From Candidatus Paracaedibacteraceae bacterium UBA6184 (lineage in GTDB: Bacteria > Pseudomonadota > Alphaproteobacteria > UBA6184), in contig DITM01000040.1 in assembly GCA_002422845.1 (NCBI GenBank), forward strand, positions 1 to 6,602: DNA of 6,602 nt, read 5' to 3'. Made by a program: the position numbers and the translations under genes. Each line of letters opens with the position of its first letter. The first letter of the stretch is position 1. The notes under the pieces are model-generated. The model searched no databases and was not told where the DNA came from. It saw nothing but the letters and a program-made list of their open reading frames with translations. Shown here piece after piece: positions 1 through 5,243 of the stretch.

Positions 1-2
1 AC

Positions 3-110
3 TACATCCAGAATCGGTCTTACGTATCAGATGCAACCATTAAAGTGGTATCTGAGTTTTCTAAAGTCCTACCACTTTCAACCTATCAGATGAGGGTTAA
101 CATTTTATGA
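3..110 (+). CDS. C-terminal fragment of an unidentified protein (cut by window edge)
   Basis: An open frame enters from the left edge and stops at TGA 108-110, giving 35 residues starting YIQNRSYVSDATIKVV. The composition looks protein-like, and the pattern (Y, N-R, then an amphipathic helix with hydrophobics every 3-4 residues) is loosely like the last helix of LysR-family effector domains, where Y-x-x-x-R precedes a final helix. That similarity is weak and is my inference. The stop overlaps the ATG at 107 as ATGA, a layout typical of coupled genes, although the downstream frame is broken. It could equally be the end of another protein, or already part of decayed DNA. Confidence 0.4.
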   Translation, partial: YIQNRSYVSDATIKVVSEFSKVLPLSTYQMRVNIL

Positions 111-300
111 ATGGAATGAAGATTTTTGAAACTATTTTTGTTTATGTGAAGAGGGTGAGTTTTACAACGTCTGTCACATTGTCGACGTTCAGTGGTGCGA
201 CCAAAGGGAGTGTGCCTATTTAGAGTGTAATTAGGATTGATCTTTGTAAGAGGTCTGGGAACATATCGAAGCAATCTAATGGATGCAAACCTCAGGGTAC
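107..300 (+). pseudogene. Decayed LysR-type transcriptional regulator, N-terminal HTH remnant
   Basis: From ATG 107 the frame reads MNGMKIFETIFVYVKRVSFT and continues to a TAG at 221-223 after 38 codons. The spacing of M-x-x-F, V, S-F-T and a later S-V matches the start of LysR-family winged-helix domains, in which a first helix is followed by (G)SFTxAA and then the recognition helix. After the stop, the +1 frame from about 231 reads LGLIFVRGLGTYRSNL and then MDAN. This resembles the family's LGxxLFxRxTRxxxLTxAG segment, with a few residues missing between the two parts. I read it as a regulator gene reduced to about 60 codons by a stop, a frameshift or small deletion, and 3' loss. If real it makes no functional protein. 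The alternative is chance similarity in noncoding DNA. Confidence 0.42.
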
Positions 301-325
301 CCCCACCGAATCGATGGGGGGGTTT
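287..325 (+). terminator. GC-rich hairpin, probable weak terminator between convergent units
   Basis: CCCCCA (300-305) pairs with TGGGGG (315-320) around a nine-base loop, and an outer AAACC (287-291) / GGTTT (321-325) pair could extend it across an asymmetric bulge. On the plus strand it is followed only by TTT and then A5. On the minus strand it has no U-run. It sits just beyond the end of the minus-strand lipoprotein operon and beyond the LysR-like remnant, so it could end either, but the poor U-tract makes efficiency doubtful. Confidence 0.5.
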
Positions 326-333
326 AAAAAGGG

Positions 334-825
334 TTATTTATGTGATGTGCGAATGAAAATCGCTTCGCTAATTTTATCAAACGCTTTTTGATACACAGCT
401 GGATCTAACACTGGCGTATCCTGAGTTGAATTTTGCCCATACTGGCTAGATGTAGTTGATCGGCTAAGAAAGTTCAATCGAACCCTTGATTTCTTATCCG
501 TGATTTCTTCTACTGATGCAGTCACGGCACTTTTACCCTCTGATCGCACTCCACCAAATATCGCCATAAACGTTGCACCGCCCGACGTATCTTGTTTGAC
601 TGGAGAATCAGCTGTAATAAAGCCTGTTTCTAAACTTGCAGACTGAACAATAAATCCTAAATCTTGCAATACTGACATTACGGCATTAAATGCAACTTTT
701 TTAGATGCATCAAAATTCTGTGCCTGAATTGCTTGAATTTCAAGCGATGTCTTTTGTGGTTCAGGCGTTGAACATCCCGCAACCCACAATGAAATAAACG
801 CTGAGGTTAATAATGTTCTTTTCAA
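334..825 (-). CDS. Outer-membrane-type lipoprotein of an uncharacterised family
   Basis: 163 residues. The N-terminus MKRTLLTSAFISLWVAGC is a lipoprotein signal peptide with lipobox V-A-G-C and lipidated Cys18. Ser19 at position +2 does not signal inner-membrane retention, so an outer-membrane location is expected. The mature part begins with a variable linker. It then has AFNAVMSVLQDLGFIVQSAS (about 46-65) followed by TGFITADSP, a central segment rich in Ser/Gly, an RVRLNF strand, and a C-terminal VLDPAVYQKAFDKISEAIFI. From memory, the AVxxVLQDxGF, GxxTAxK and DPxxYxxFFxxxxxAIFI pattern recurs in a broad set of bacterial lipoproteins with no assigned function. The start codon is TTG at 823-825. 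AAGGAA lies seven bases upstream and overlaps the TAA of the preceding gene, and no ATG gives a better start. It is the second gene of a two-gene operon, so translation is probably coupled. Confidence 0.8.
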   Translation of the reverse strand: MKRTLLTSAFISLWVAGCSTPEPQKTSLEIQAIQAQNFDASKKVAFNAVMSVLQDLGFIVQSASLETGFITADSPVKQDTSGGATFMAIFGGVRSEGKSAVTASVEEITDKKSRVRLNFLSRSTTSSQYGQNSTQDTPVLDPAVYQKAFDKISEAIFIRTSHK

Positions 826-832
826 TTTTTTA

Positions 833-838
833 TTCCTT
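833..838 (-). promoter_or_regulatory. Shine-Dalgarno AAGGAA deciding a TTG start
   Basis: Minus-strand AAGGAA lies seven bases before the TTG at 825-823. It overlaps the TAA stop (839-837) of the upstream lipoprotein gene. Ribosomes finishing the first gene end on the initiation site of the second, which suggests translational coupling and supports the TTG start. Confidence 0.7.
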
Positions 839-1265
839 AGAATGATGAATATCTAGATGAAAAGTCTACAACGCGTTTTGTACCTTGAACTTCTTTAAAC
901 TTAATAATCAAGGTCATTGTGCGACTTGACTGTTCACTGCTGGATGTTGATGCAGTTCCACCAATTCCTAACAACACAGTAACAAATCCAACTCCGGCAA
1001 AGCCTGTTGCTGAACTTGCATTTGCCAAAGTAGCATGCTTTTGGTATGACCAAACTTCTTCGCCATCTGCGTTACTGGTGACTAGATTAGGGGCTCCGAA
1101 TACTTCCAACACTTCAGTTTGAGTTGTTTGATTTTTTTTCAACGTTAAACTCACTTGTCCAGACGTTAAATTGCTTTTTGCTGGAGTTTCATTCGTTGGC
1201 ATTGCTTTTTCACCGCACCCGCTTAATATAAGCGCAGCACTTAATAGTAATAATGATTTTTTCAA
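837..1265 (-). CDS. BamE (SmpA/OmlA)-like lipoprotein
   Basis: 142 residues. The signal peptide MKKSLLLLSAALILSGC has lipobox L-S-G-C with lipidated Cys17. Residues about 36-76 (GQVSLTLKKNQTTQTEVLEV, then FGAPNLVT and GEEVWSYQK) fit the BamE/SmpA-like domain pattern: a strand, a G/N-x-T-x-x-x-V helix, (F/L)G-x-P, then a strand ending in W-x-Y. Residues about 78-113 are an Ala/Gly/Ser-rich insert with a hydrophobic core (GFAGVGFVTVLLGIGG). Strands RTMTLIIKF and VVDFSSRYSSF close the fold. True BamE is a small subunit of the BAM outer-membrane assembly machine. This protein carries the fold but also an insert that BamE lacks, so I do not use that name. The start is TTG at 1263-1265 with GAGGAA six bases upstream. 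It is first in the operon with the lipoprotein gene ending at 334, and the promoter is at 1292-1320. Function beyond an envelope location is unknown. Confidence 0.72.
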   Translation of the reverse strand: MKKSLLLLSAALILSGCGEKAMPTNETPAKSNLTSGQVSLTLKKNQTTQTEVLEVFGAPNLVTSNADGEEVWSYQKHATLANASSATGFAGVGFVTVLLGIGGTASTSSSEQSSRTMTLIIKFKEVQGTKRVVDFSSRYSSF

Positions 1266-1291
1266 TTGATGTTCCTCGTTAATACGACTTC

Positions 1292-1320
1292 ACTATAAAA
1301 TAATTTTGTCCAAAAGTTAA
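1292..1320 (-). promoter_or_regulatory. Sigma70-type promoter of the lipoprotein operon
   Basis: On the minus strand the -35 is TTAACT (1320-1315, 4 of 6 consensus), then a 17-base AT-rich spacer, then the -10 TATAGT (1297-1292, 5 of 6). Transcription would start near 1285 and leave a leader of about 20 bases carrying the GAGGAA ribosome site of the first lipoprotein gene. Called by eye. Confidence 0.55.
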
Positions 1321-1326
1321 TAGTTT

Positions 1327-1355
1327 TTGTAAAAAAGTTAATCATCATTTATAAG
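1327..1355 (+). promoter_or_regulatory. Sigma70-type promoter for rlmN and the following methyltransferase
   Basis: The -35 is TTGTAA (1327-1332, 4 of 6), followed by a 17-base spacer and the -10 TATAAG (1350-1355, 5 of 6). The start would be near 1362, giving a leader of about 80 bases. It is arranged back-to-back with the lipoprotein promoter and separated from it by only a few bases, so the two could compete or share a regulator. A weaker alternative is TTGAAT at 1393-1398 with TATTAC at 1417-1422. Confidence 0.5.
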
Positions 1356-1441
1356 ACCATAAAAAGATTAACATATACTTAATTTGATCACTTGAATTTT
1401 GCCAATAAAAGCCCCATATTACAGCCAACATAGGAATTCTC

Positions 1442-2530
1442 ATGACACACAGGACACTAGTTGGCTTAACTTTTGCTGATCTTAAAACGGAACTTAATTC
1501 TAAATTGGGGGTTGAATCTTATCGTGCACGTCAAATTTGGGAATGGATCTATCGATTTGGAAAAACATCTTTTGATGACATGACCAATCTTTCTAAAGAT
1601 CTGCGTGCGTCTTTGTCAGAACATTATACTATTGAACGTCCGTTTATTTCTATGGAGCAATGTTCTGCCGATGGCACCCAAAAGTGGCTGTTGCAATTTG
1701 AAGACAAGAATGAAGTTGAAACGGTCTTTATTCCAGAGTCTGAACGCGGTACGTTGTGCATATCTTCTCAAGTGGGATGTACCCTCACCTGTTCATTTTG
1801 TCATACGGGAACTCAAACCCTCGTCCGAAACCTGACCGCTGCAGATATCTTGCATCAAATAATGGTCGCCAAAGATCGATTGAATGACTGGGGAGCGCCC
1901 ACTGATCCACGCAAATTAACCAATGTGGTTTTAATGGGCATGGGGGAGCCTCTTTACAATTATCCTAACGTTAAAACCGCCATGAGTATTTTAATGGATG
2001 AAAATGGCATTGGCTTTGGTAAACGCCGCATCACTTTATCCACGTCAGGCATTGTCCCCTTTATTGATCAATGCGCCGATGAGTTGGGTCTAAACCTAGC
2101 CATATCATTACATGCAGTGCGGGATGATTTGCGCAATGAATTGGTTCCGATCAACAAGAAATATCCATTAAAGGAATTGTTAGCATCGTGCCGTAGGTAC
2201 GCCGAAAAAACTCAAAACCGTCGTATTACCTTTGAATACGTAATGCTGAATGGCGTCAATGATTCTGCCGCAGATGCAAAAGGATTGATTCGACTGATTA
2301 AAGGCGTTCCAGCAAAGATCAATTTAATCCCTTTTAACCCATGGCCAGGCAGTGGTTACATTTGTTCTTCGTCTGACAAGATCAAAACTTTTGCATCCAT
2401 TATCGAACAAGCTGGGTATATGTCGCCAGTTAGAACCCCTCGCGGACAAGATATTTTAGCCGCCTGCGGTCAGTTAAAATCCGAAAGCAAGCGTCCCGTT
2501 AAACACAAAGTTACAGAGGTTATTTATTAA
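1442..2530 (+). CDS. rlmN: Dual-specificity rRNA/tRNA adenine-C2 methyltransferase RlmN (radical SAM)
   Basis: 362 residues, usual full length. RlmN methylates C2 of A2503 in 23S rRNA and, in studied bacteria, A37 of some tRNAs, acting in the cytoplasm by a ping-pong radical-SAM mechanism. Visible here are an N-terminal accessory domain (about 1-75, with YRARQIWEWIY), VETVFIPE with the conserved acidic Glu94, GTLCISSQVGC, and the 4Fe-4S motif C113-x3-C117-x2-C120 (GCTLTCSFC). GMGEP (166-170) is the SAM-contacting motif, TSG and ISLHA are typical barrel strands, and NLIPFNPWPG is also present. RGQDILAACGQL near the end supplies Cys342, matching the methyl-carrying cysteine; Cys106 is the partner cysteine. 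All key residues are intact. ATG 1442 has AGGA six bases upstream. The stop TAA overlaps the next gene's ATG by one base, which points to an operon with coupled translation. Confidence 0.97.
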   Translation: MTHRTLVGLTFADLKTELNSKLGVESYRARQIWEWIYRFGKTSFDDMTNLSKDLRASLSEHYTIERPFISMEQCSADGTQKWLLQFEDKNEVETVFIPESERGTLCISSQVGCTLTCSFCHTGTQTLVRNLTAADILHQIMVAKDRLNDWGAPTDPRKLTNVVLMGMGEPLYNYPNVKTAMSILMDENGIGFGKRRITLSTSGIVPFIDQCADELGLNLAISLHAVRDDLRNELVPINKKYPLKELLASCRRYAEKTQNRRITFEYVMLNGVNDSAADAKGLIRLIKGVPAKINLIPFNPWPGSGYICSSSDKIKTFASIIEQAGYMSPVRTPRGQDILAACGQLKSESKRPVKHKVTEVIY

Positions 2531-3246
2531 TGTTTTCATACGAAACGATTCAAAAGAATCAAGCGCGATTTGCGAAATTTCTTCCTGAGCATAATTTTAT
2601 CTACCACGTCGCAGCTGAAGAATGCGTGGCATCTTTATCAGAGCTTTCCCTTAATCCATCGTCGATTTTAATACTGGGGCATTTTCCATTATTAGACACT
2701 TTACAGACGTCATATCCGTCTGCATCCATCGATTATCGTGATGGTTTTATTCCTGAGTTTAAGGCTGAAACCACCTACGATATCATTATTTCCACCGGGC
2801 AGTTGCAGTGGATCAATGACCCATTAACGTACCTGCACTCTTTAAAAAGCATGTTGAATGCAGGCGGTGTGTTGTATGGTATTTTCCCGGGTGAGGACTC
2901 GTTTAAAGAGCTTCACAAAGCATTAATTAAAGCAGACATGACGTTATCAAAAGGTGCCCCTCAACGCATTATCCCCATGATTAGTGCTTCTGATGCTTTG
3001 AATTTAATGCAAGCCGCGCACCTTGGAAACCCGATTGTGCATGTCGTGTCTTTGGAATTACAACACAACACATTGATTGAGTTGTTGAACGATATTCGAT
3101 ACATGGGCGCAGGGAATCCCTTTAGCGATCGGTCTGAACACAGAACTCCGAAAAAGTTATTTGGATTAGCCGATTTTCATTTAAAAGGGAACCATCCCTA
3201 TATCGAAACAACCGTTGAATTGGTCGTCATGGTGGGGCGAGCGTAA
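2530..3246 (+). CDS. Class I methyltransferase-like protein (BioC/NDUFAF5-like) with degenerate SAM loop
   Basis: 238 residues. IQKNQARFAKFLPEHNFIYH, then YDIIISTGQLQWINDPLTYL (83-102), LNAGGVLYGIFPGEDSFKEL (109-128) and the later LLNDIRYMGAGNPF follow the pattern of alphaproteobacterial methyltransferase-domain proteins related to mitochondrial NDUFAF5 and to BioC. Active members bind S-adenosylmethionine through a Gly-rich D/E-x-G-x-G-x-G loop after strand 1. Here that place reads SSILILGHFPLLDTL (44-58), with only one glycine, and the N-terminal half looks shortened; the protein is somewhat shorter than I expect for the family. The C-terminal half is well kept, so the protein is probably expressed and may act as a non-catalytic or altered-substrate member. 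The substrate is unknown. ATG at 2530 overlaps the rlmN stop. A strong terminator follows 13 bases after the TAA. The family assignment is from motif memory. Confidence 0.75.
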   Translation: MFSYETIQKNQARFAKFLPEHNFIYHVAAEECVASLSELSLNPSSILILGHFPLLDTLQTSYPSASIDYRDGFIPEFKAETTYDIIISTGQLQWINDPLTYLHSLKSMLNAGGVLYGIFPGEDSFKELHKALIKADMTLSKGAPQRIIPMISASDALNLMQAAHLGNPIVHVVSLELQHNTLIELLNDIRYMGAGNPFSDRSEHRTPKKLFGLADFHLKGNHPYIETTVELVVMVGRA

Positions 3247-3259
3247 TTTGCTGAATCAT

Positions 3260-3287
3260 AAAAAAAGGACCCGAAGGTCCTTTTTTT
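3260..3287. terminator. Bidirectional rho-independent terminator
   Basis: GGACC (3267-3271), loop CGAA, GGTCC (3276-3280), flanked by A7 (3260-3266) and T7 (3281-3287). The flanking A and T runs can pair too, and each strand sees a GC stem followed by seven U. It lies between the ends of the plus-strand rlmN operon and the minus-strand secreted-protein gene, and serves both. Confidence 0.92.
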
Positions 3288-3302
3288 AATCACTTAATAA
3301 TG

Positions 3303-4211
3303 TTATTGAACAGAACATGATGGGCAACCATCTTTTTTATTTGGTTTGCCCGTTGATCTATCATTAAGGTGTGTATATCCATCCTTAGGTAACAAGGGTT
3401 CTTTTATACCCGCTTTGGTTGCAGGCTTATTTGCGCGTGTAGCTGCTGTTTTTAATGCAGCAATCTCAGCCTGTAATCTATCTTTCTCAGCATCTGATTC
3501 TGCAAGACGAGCACGCAAGTCTGCAACAACGTCTGAATTTTCTACATCATCAGCTGCAATTGCTGCTTTTCGTGCAGGTGACATATCAGTTCCAACGAAT
3601 TCAGTAGGGCGTGGTGCCATCGTTGCCAACGTTGCTTGTAATTCTGTTTGCGCTGCCGTTAATTCAGCAATTGTTGATTCTAATACTGTAACTTTTCCAG
3701 TTTTAGAATCATATAATTTCTGCGCAGTTCTATACATCTTGAGTAGTTGGCGAAATGCAGTTTGTAATGAAGTCAAGTTCTCTTCATCTGCAGATGAACG
3801 CTCGATCCCCTTTGGCAATGCCCTATCTATCCCGGCAACAAATTGAGTTAATCGTGCATCTGTTCTGCTCATGATTGCAAGTAAGTCTGTATAAGCGTCA
3901 AGAAGTTTATTATATTCTGTAATTTTCTGGGCTTCACTTTTATCATCTACATCGGTAGGAGTATATACGTCATGTCGAGCAATAGTAGAAGCCATTCCCA
4001 ATGATCCCACATACGACCCTGCATACGACCCTCTAACCGAGCCTGATACAGAACTTGGCGTAGTAGGACGTTTTATTTTTTTTACAGAGGCTTGCACGTG
4101 TTCTAGAGTTACCTCTGCAGGCGTCAGTTGAGCATCTGCTTCTGGAAGGTCTGATGCATCTGAATGTGTAATGGTAAATAGTGTTAAAATAGATAAATAG
4201 AAAATTTTCAT
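3303..4211 (-). CDS. Secreted coiled-coil protein of unknown function with GS repeats and a C-terminal CPSC
   Basis: 302 residues, no family recognised. The N-terminus MKIFYLSILTLFTITHSDAS is a signal peptide (cleavage likely around Ser/Ala 17-20) with no lipobox, so export to the periplasm or beyond is expected. Residues 57-72 are four tetrapeptides, GSVR GSYA GSYV GSLG, a flexible repeat encoded partly by a 12-base DNA repeat. Residues about 94-165 are helical. Residues about 172-196 and 228-257 look like coiled coil (VLESTIAELTAAQTELQATL; VADLRARLAESDAEKDRLQA). The tail is basic and polar and ends KKDGCPSCSVQ, which holds the only two cysteines as C-x-x-C (296, 299). ATG 4209-4211 has a modest AGGGG eight bases upstream. 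It is the last of the minus-strand secreted block and ends at the bidirectional terminator. A surface or host-interacting role is inference. Confidence 0.8.
   Translation of the reverse strand: MKIFYLSILTLFTITHSDASDLPEADAQLTPAEVTLEHVQASVKKIKRPTTPSSVSGSVRGSYAGSYVGSLGMASTIARHDVYTPTDVDDKSEAQKITEYNKLLDAYTDLLAIMSRTDARLTQFVAGIDRALPKGIERSSADEENLTSLQTAFRQLLKMYRTAQKLYDSKTGKVTVLESTIAELTAAQTELQATLATMAPRPTEFVGTDMSPARKAAIAADDVENSDVVADLRARLAESDAEKDRLQAEIAALKTAATRANKPATKAGIKEPLLPKDGYTHLNDRSTGKPNKKDGCPSCSVQ
4010..4032 (-). repeat. Short tandem repeat encoding Gly-Ser tetrapeptides
   Basis: Plus-strand CATACGACCCT occurs twice (4010-4020 and 4022-4032), a 12-base period. It lies inside the secreted coiled-coil gene and encodes the central units of its G-S-x-x repeat. 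The flanking units keep the protein repeat but have diverged in DNA, suggesting expansion followed by drift. Confidence 0.75.
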
Positions 4212-4268
4212 GGTAATAACCCCTGGTTGACAACTTTAATTGTAAAAAGATTTATATTATTAGGGATT

Positions 4269-4274
4269 ATTATA
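4269..4274 (-). promoter_or_regulatory. Candidate -10 box for the downstream secreted coiled-coil gene
   Basis: The minus strand carries a perfect TATAAT (4274-4269) about 58 bases before the ATG at 4211. At a 17 or 18-base spacing the -35 is poor (TCCAAT or TTCCAA, around 4292-4298), so an activator may be needed if this is a true promoter. The only other element nearby is the inverted repeat that covers the -35/-10 interval. Confidence 0.42.
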
Positions 4275-4275
4275 C

Positions 4276-4310
4276 ACACAGGCCTACATCTATTGGAAGC
4301 AGACCTGTGT
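4276..4310. repeat. Inverted repeat ACACAGG-N21-CCTGTGT between two secreted-protein genes
   Basis: Seven-base arms (4276-4282 and 4304-4310) flank a 21-base centre. It lies after the stop of the membrane-anchored gene at 4360 and before the gene starting at 4211. It might be a weak terminator for the first: on the minus strand the sequence after the stem is AU-rich but has no U-run. It might instead be an operator, because it spans the interval directly upstream of the TATAAT at 4274-4269. The 28-base centre-to-centre spacing is near three helical turns. Neither role can be settled by reading. Confidence 0.45.
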
Positions 4311-4359
4311 AAATCTTAGTTGAATTCTATCAAAAAAGCTGTTATTTGGCAAGTGTTAA

Positions 4360-5076
4360 TCAGACTTTTGTAAAGAAATTATTTTCCCACAGAGTCTCAA
4401 AACCATGAGTCCAAATAATGTTAGTCAAAACTCCCACAACTATTGCAAGAACACCGCTAGTTACTATTGTAGCGCCCTTCCATATTGCAGCAGTTTTTTT
4501 ACTTTTAACTAAATTTGTTTTAGCATCAAATAACTCTTTTTGTTCTTCAGCAATCTTTTTAAGTATTAACGCTTGACCTGTAATTTTAGCTGCGTTTAAC
4601 TCATCTTTTTCAATATCAGTTAGATCTAGCGCATCTAAAATTGCTTTAAGATCCGCTTTTGCCCCAACAGCCATTTGCATCAATCCGTTATGTGAGGCTA
4701 CAACGGCTGCCGCATACTTTTCTATACGTTCTAATTTAGAAGCTTCTTTTGGAAGTTTTGGTGCAGACACTGAAGTTGTTTTAAAATTGACCCGGAGAGT
4801 ATTCCAAAACGCATCCAGACGCCCAAGATCAACCGTAGACATAGTAGACAGACTAGACATCACAGACTTGCAATCATCTTCTTTTGCAAAAACTACACCG
4901 CCAACAGGAAGTCCTGGAGTTACATTACGACCATCAAAAGTATCAAAGGTCCGCATGCTTGGCGTAGAGTTTAATTCGTCCGTTGCTAGGTTAGTTCCAG
5001 AAGCATATGATGTTGAAACTGCAGACATGCTGACTATGCAGACTGCGGCAGTCATTAATATTTTAGAGATAGACAT
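4360..5076 (-). CDS. Exported protein of unknown function with a C-terminal membrane anchor
   Basis: 238 residues, no family recognised. The N-terminal signal peptide MSISKILMTAAVCIVSMSAV is followed by STSYA, with cleavage likely after Ala25. Residues 28-110 are polar and contain VGGVVFAKEDDCKSVMSSLS, with Cys70 the only cysteine in the mature protein. Residues 112-195 are strongly helical and charged (KLERIEKYAAAVVASHNGLM; IEKDELNAAKITGQALILKK). A single hydrophobic helix (about 197-222, AIWKGATIVTSGVLAIVVGV) is followed by a 16-residue tail. The basic KSKK lies on the amino side of this helix and the tail is mildly acidic, which is the reverse of the positive-inside pattern expected after signal-peptide export. 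ATG 5074-5076 has AAGGA nine bases upstream. It lies in a block with two other secreted proteins. No confident promoter is visible in the 5077-5150 leader. Confidence 0.8.
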   Translation of the reverse strand: MSISKILMTAAVCIVSMSAVSTSYASGTNLATDELNSTPSMRTFDTFDGRNVTPGLPVGGVVFAKEDDCKSVMSSLSTMSTVDLGRLDAFWNTLRVNFKTTSVSAPKLPKEASKLERIEKYAAAVVASHNGLMQMAVGAKADLKAILDALDLTDIEKDELNAAKITGQALILKKIAEEQKELFDAKTNLVKSKKTAAIWKGATIVTSGVLAIVVGVLTNIIWTHGFETLWENNFFTKV

Positions 5077-5144
5077 AATAAATTATCCTTTTCTTGTAAG
5101 ACGATGAATATTTTTAGAATTATTATTGAAACACCACGTTGATT

Positions 5145-5189
5145 AAAAAAATACGGGGGGCAATTCTTTTTGTTTACAGAATCACCCCC
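5145..5189 (-). terminator. Strong rho-independent terminator after the Ala-rich coiled-coil gene
   Basis: Read on the minus strand, GGGGGTGATTCT pairs over 12 positions with AGAATTGCCCCC (two G-U wobbles in the middle) around a ten-base loop. After GTA comes T7 (plus-strand A7 at 5145-5151). It lies 55 bases past the TAA at 5244, and separates this gene from the one starting at 5076, which therefore needs its own promoter. Confidence 0.88.
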
Positions 5190-5243
5190 ACGCAACACCT
5201 TTATCCCGATGGAGAAAAGCGCTTAATAACTAGTCGTGTAAGC

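Noticed and set aside
86..274. Minus-strand 62-codon open frame
   Set aside because: It lies antisense to the LysR-like remnant, has an odd Arg/Thr/His-rich composition and no convincing ribosome site.
919..1122. Plus-strand 67-codon open frame
   Set aside because: Antisense shadow of the BamE-like lipoprotein gene, which has the signal peptide and fold pattern.
1280..1300. Functional T7-type phage promoter
   Set aside because: One base is inserted in the core and the initiating G is absent, and no phage polymerase gene is present. The bases are explained by the minus-strand -10 box.
1605..1835. Plus-strand 76-codon open frame inside rlmN
   Set aside because: Out-of-frame shadow of a fully conserved enzyme.
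3346..3846. Plus-strand 166-codon open frame
   Set aside because: Antisense to the secreted coiled-coil gene. The Ala/Ser-rich product mirrors the Ala-rich sense codons, and the opposite strand has a signal peptide and ribosome site.
4033..4233. Minus-strand 66-codon open frame overlapping the start of the secreted coiled-coil gene
   Set aside because: Different frame, overlaps the signal peptide of the real gene, and its product has no recognisable features.
4787..5107. Plus-strand 106-codon open frame
   Set aside because: Antisense to the membrane-anchored secreted protein gene, with no supporting features.
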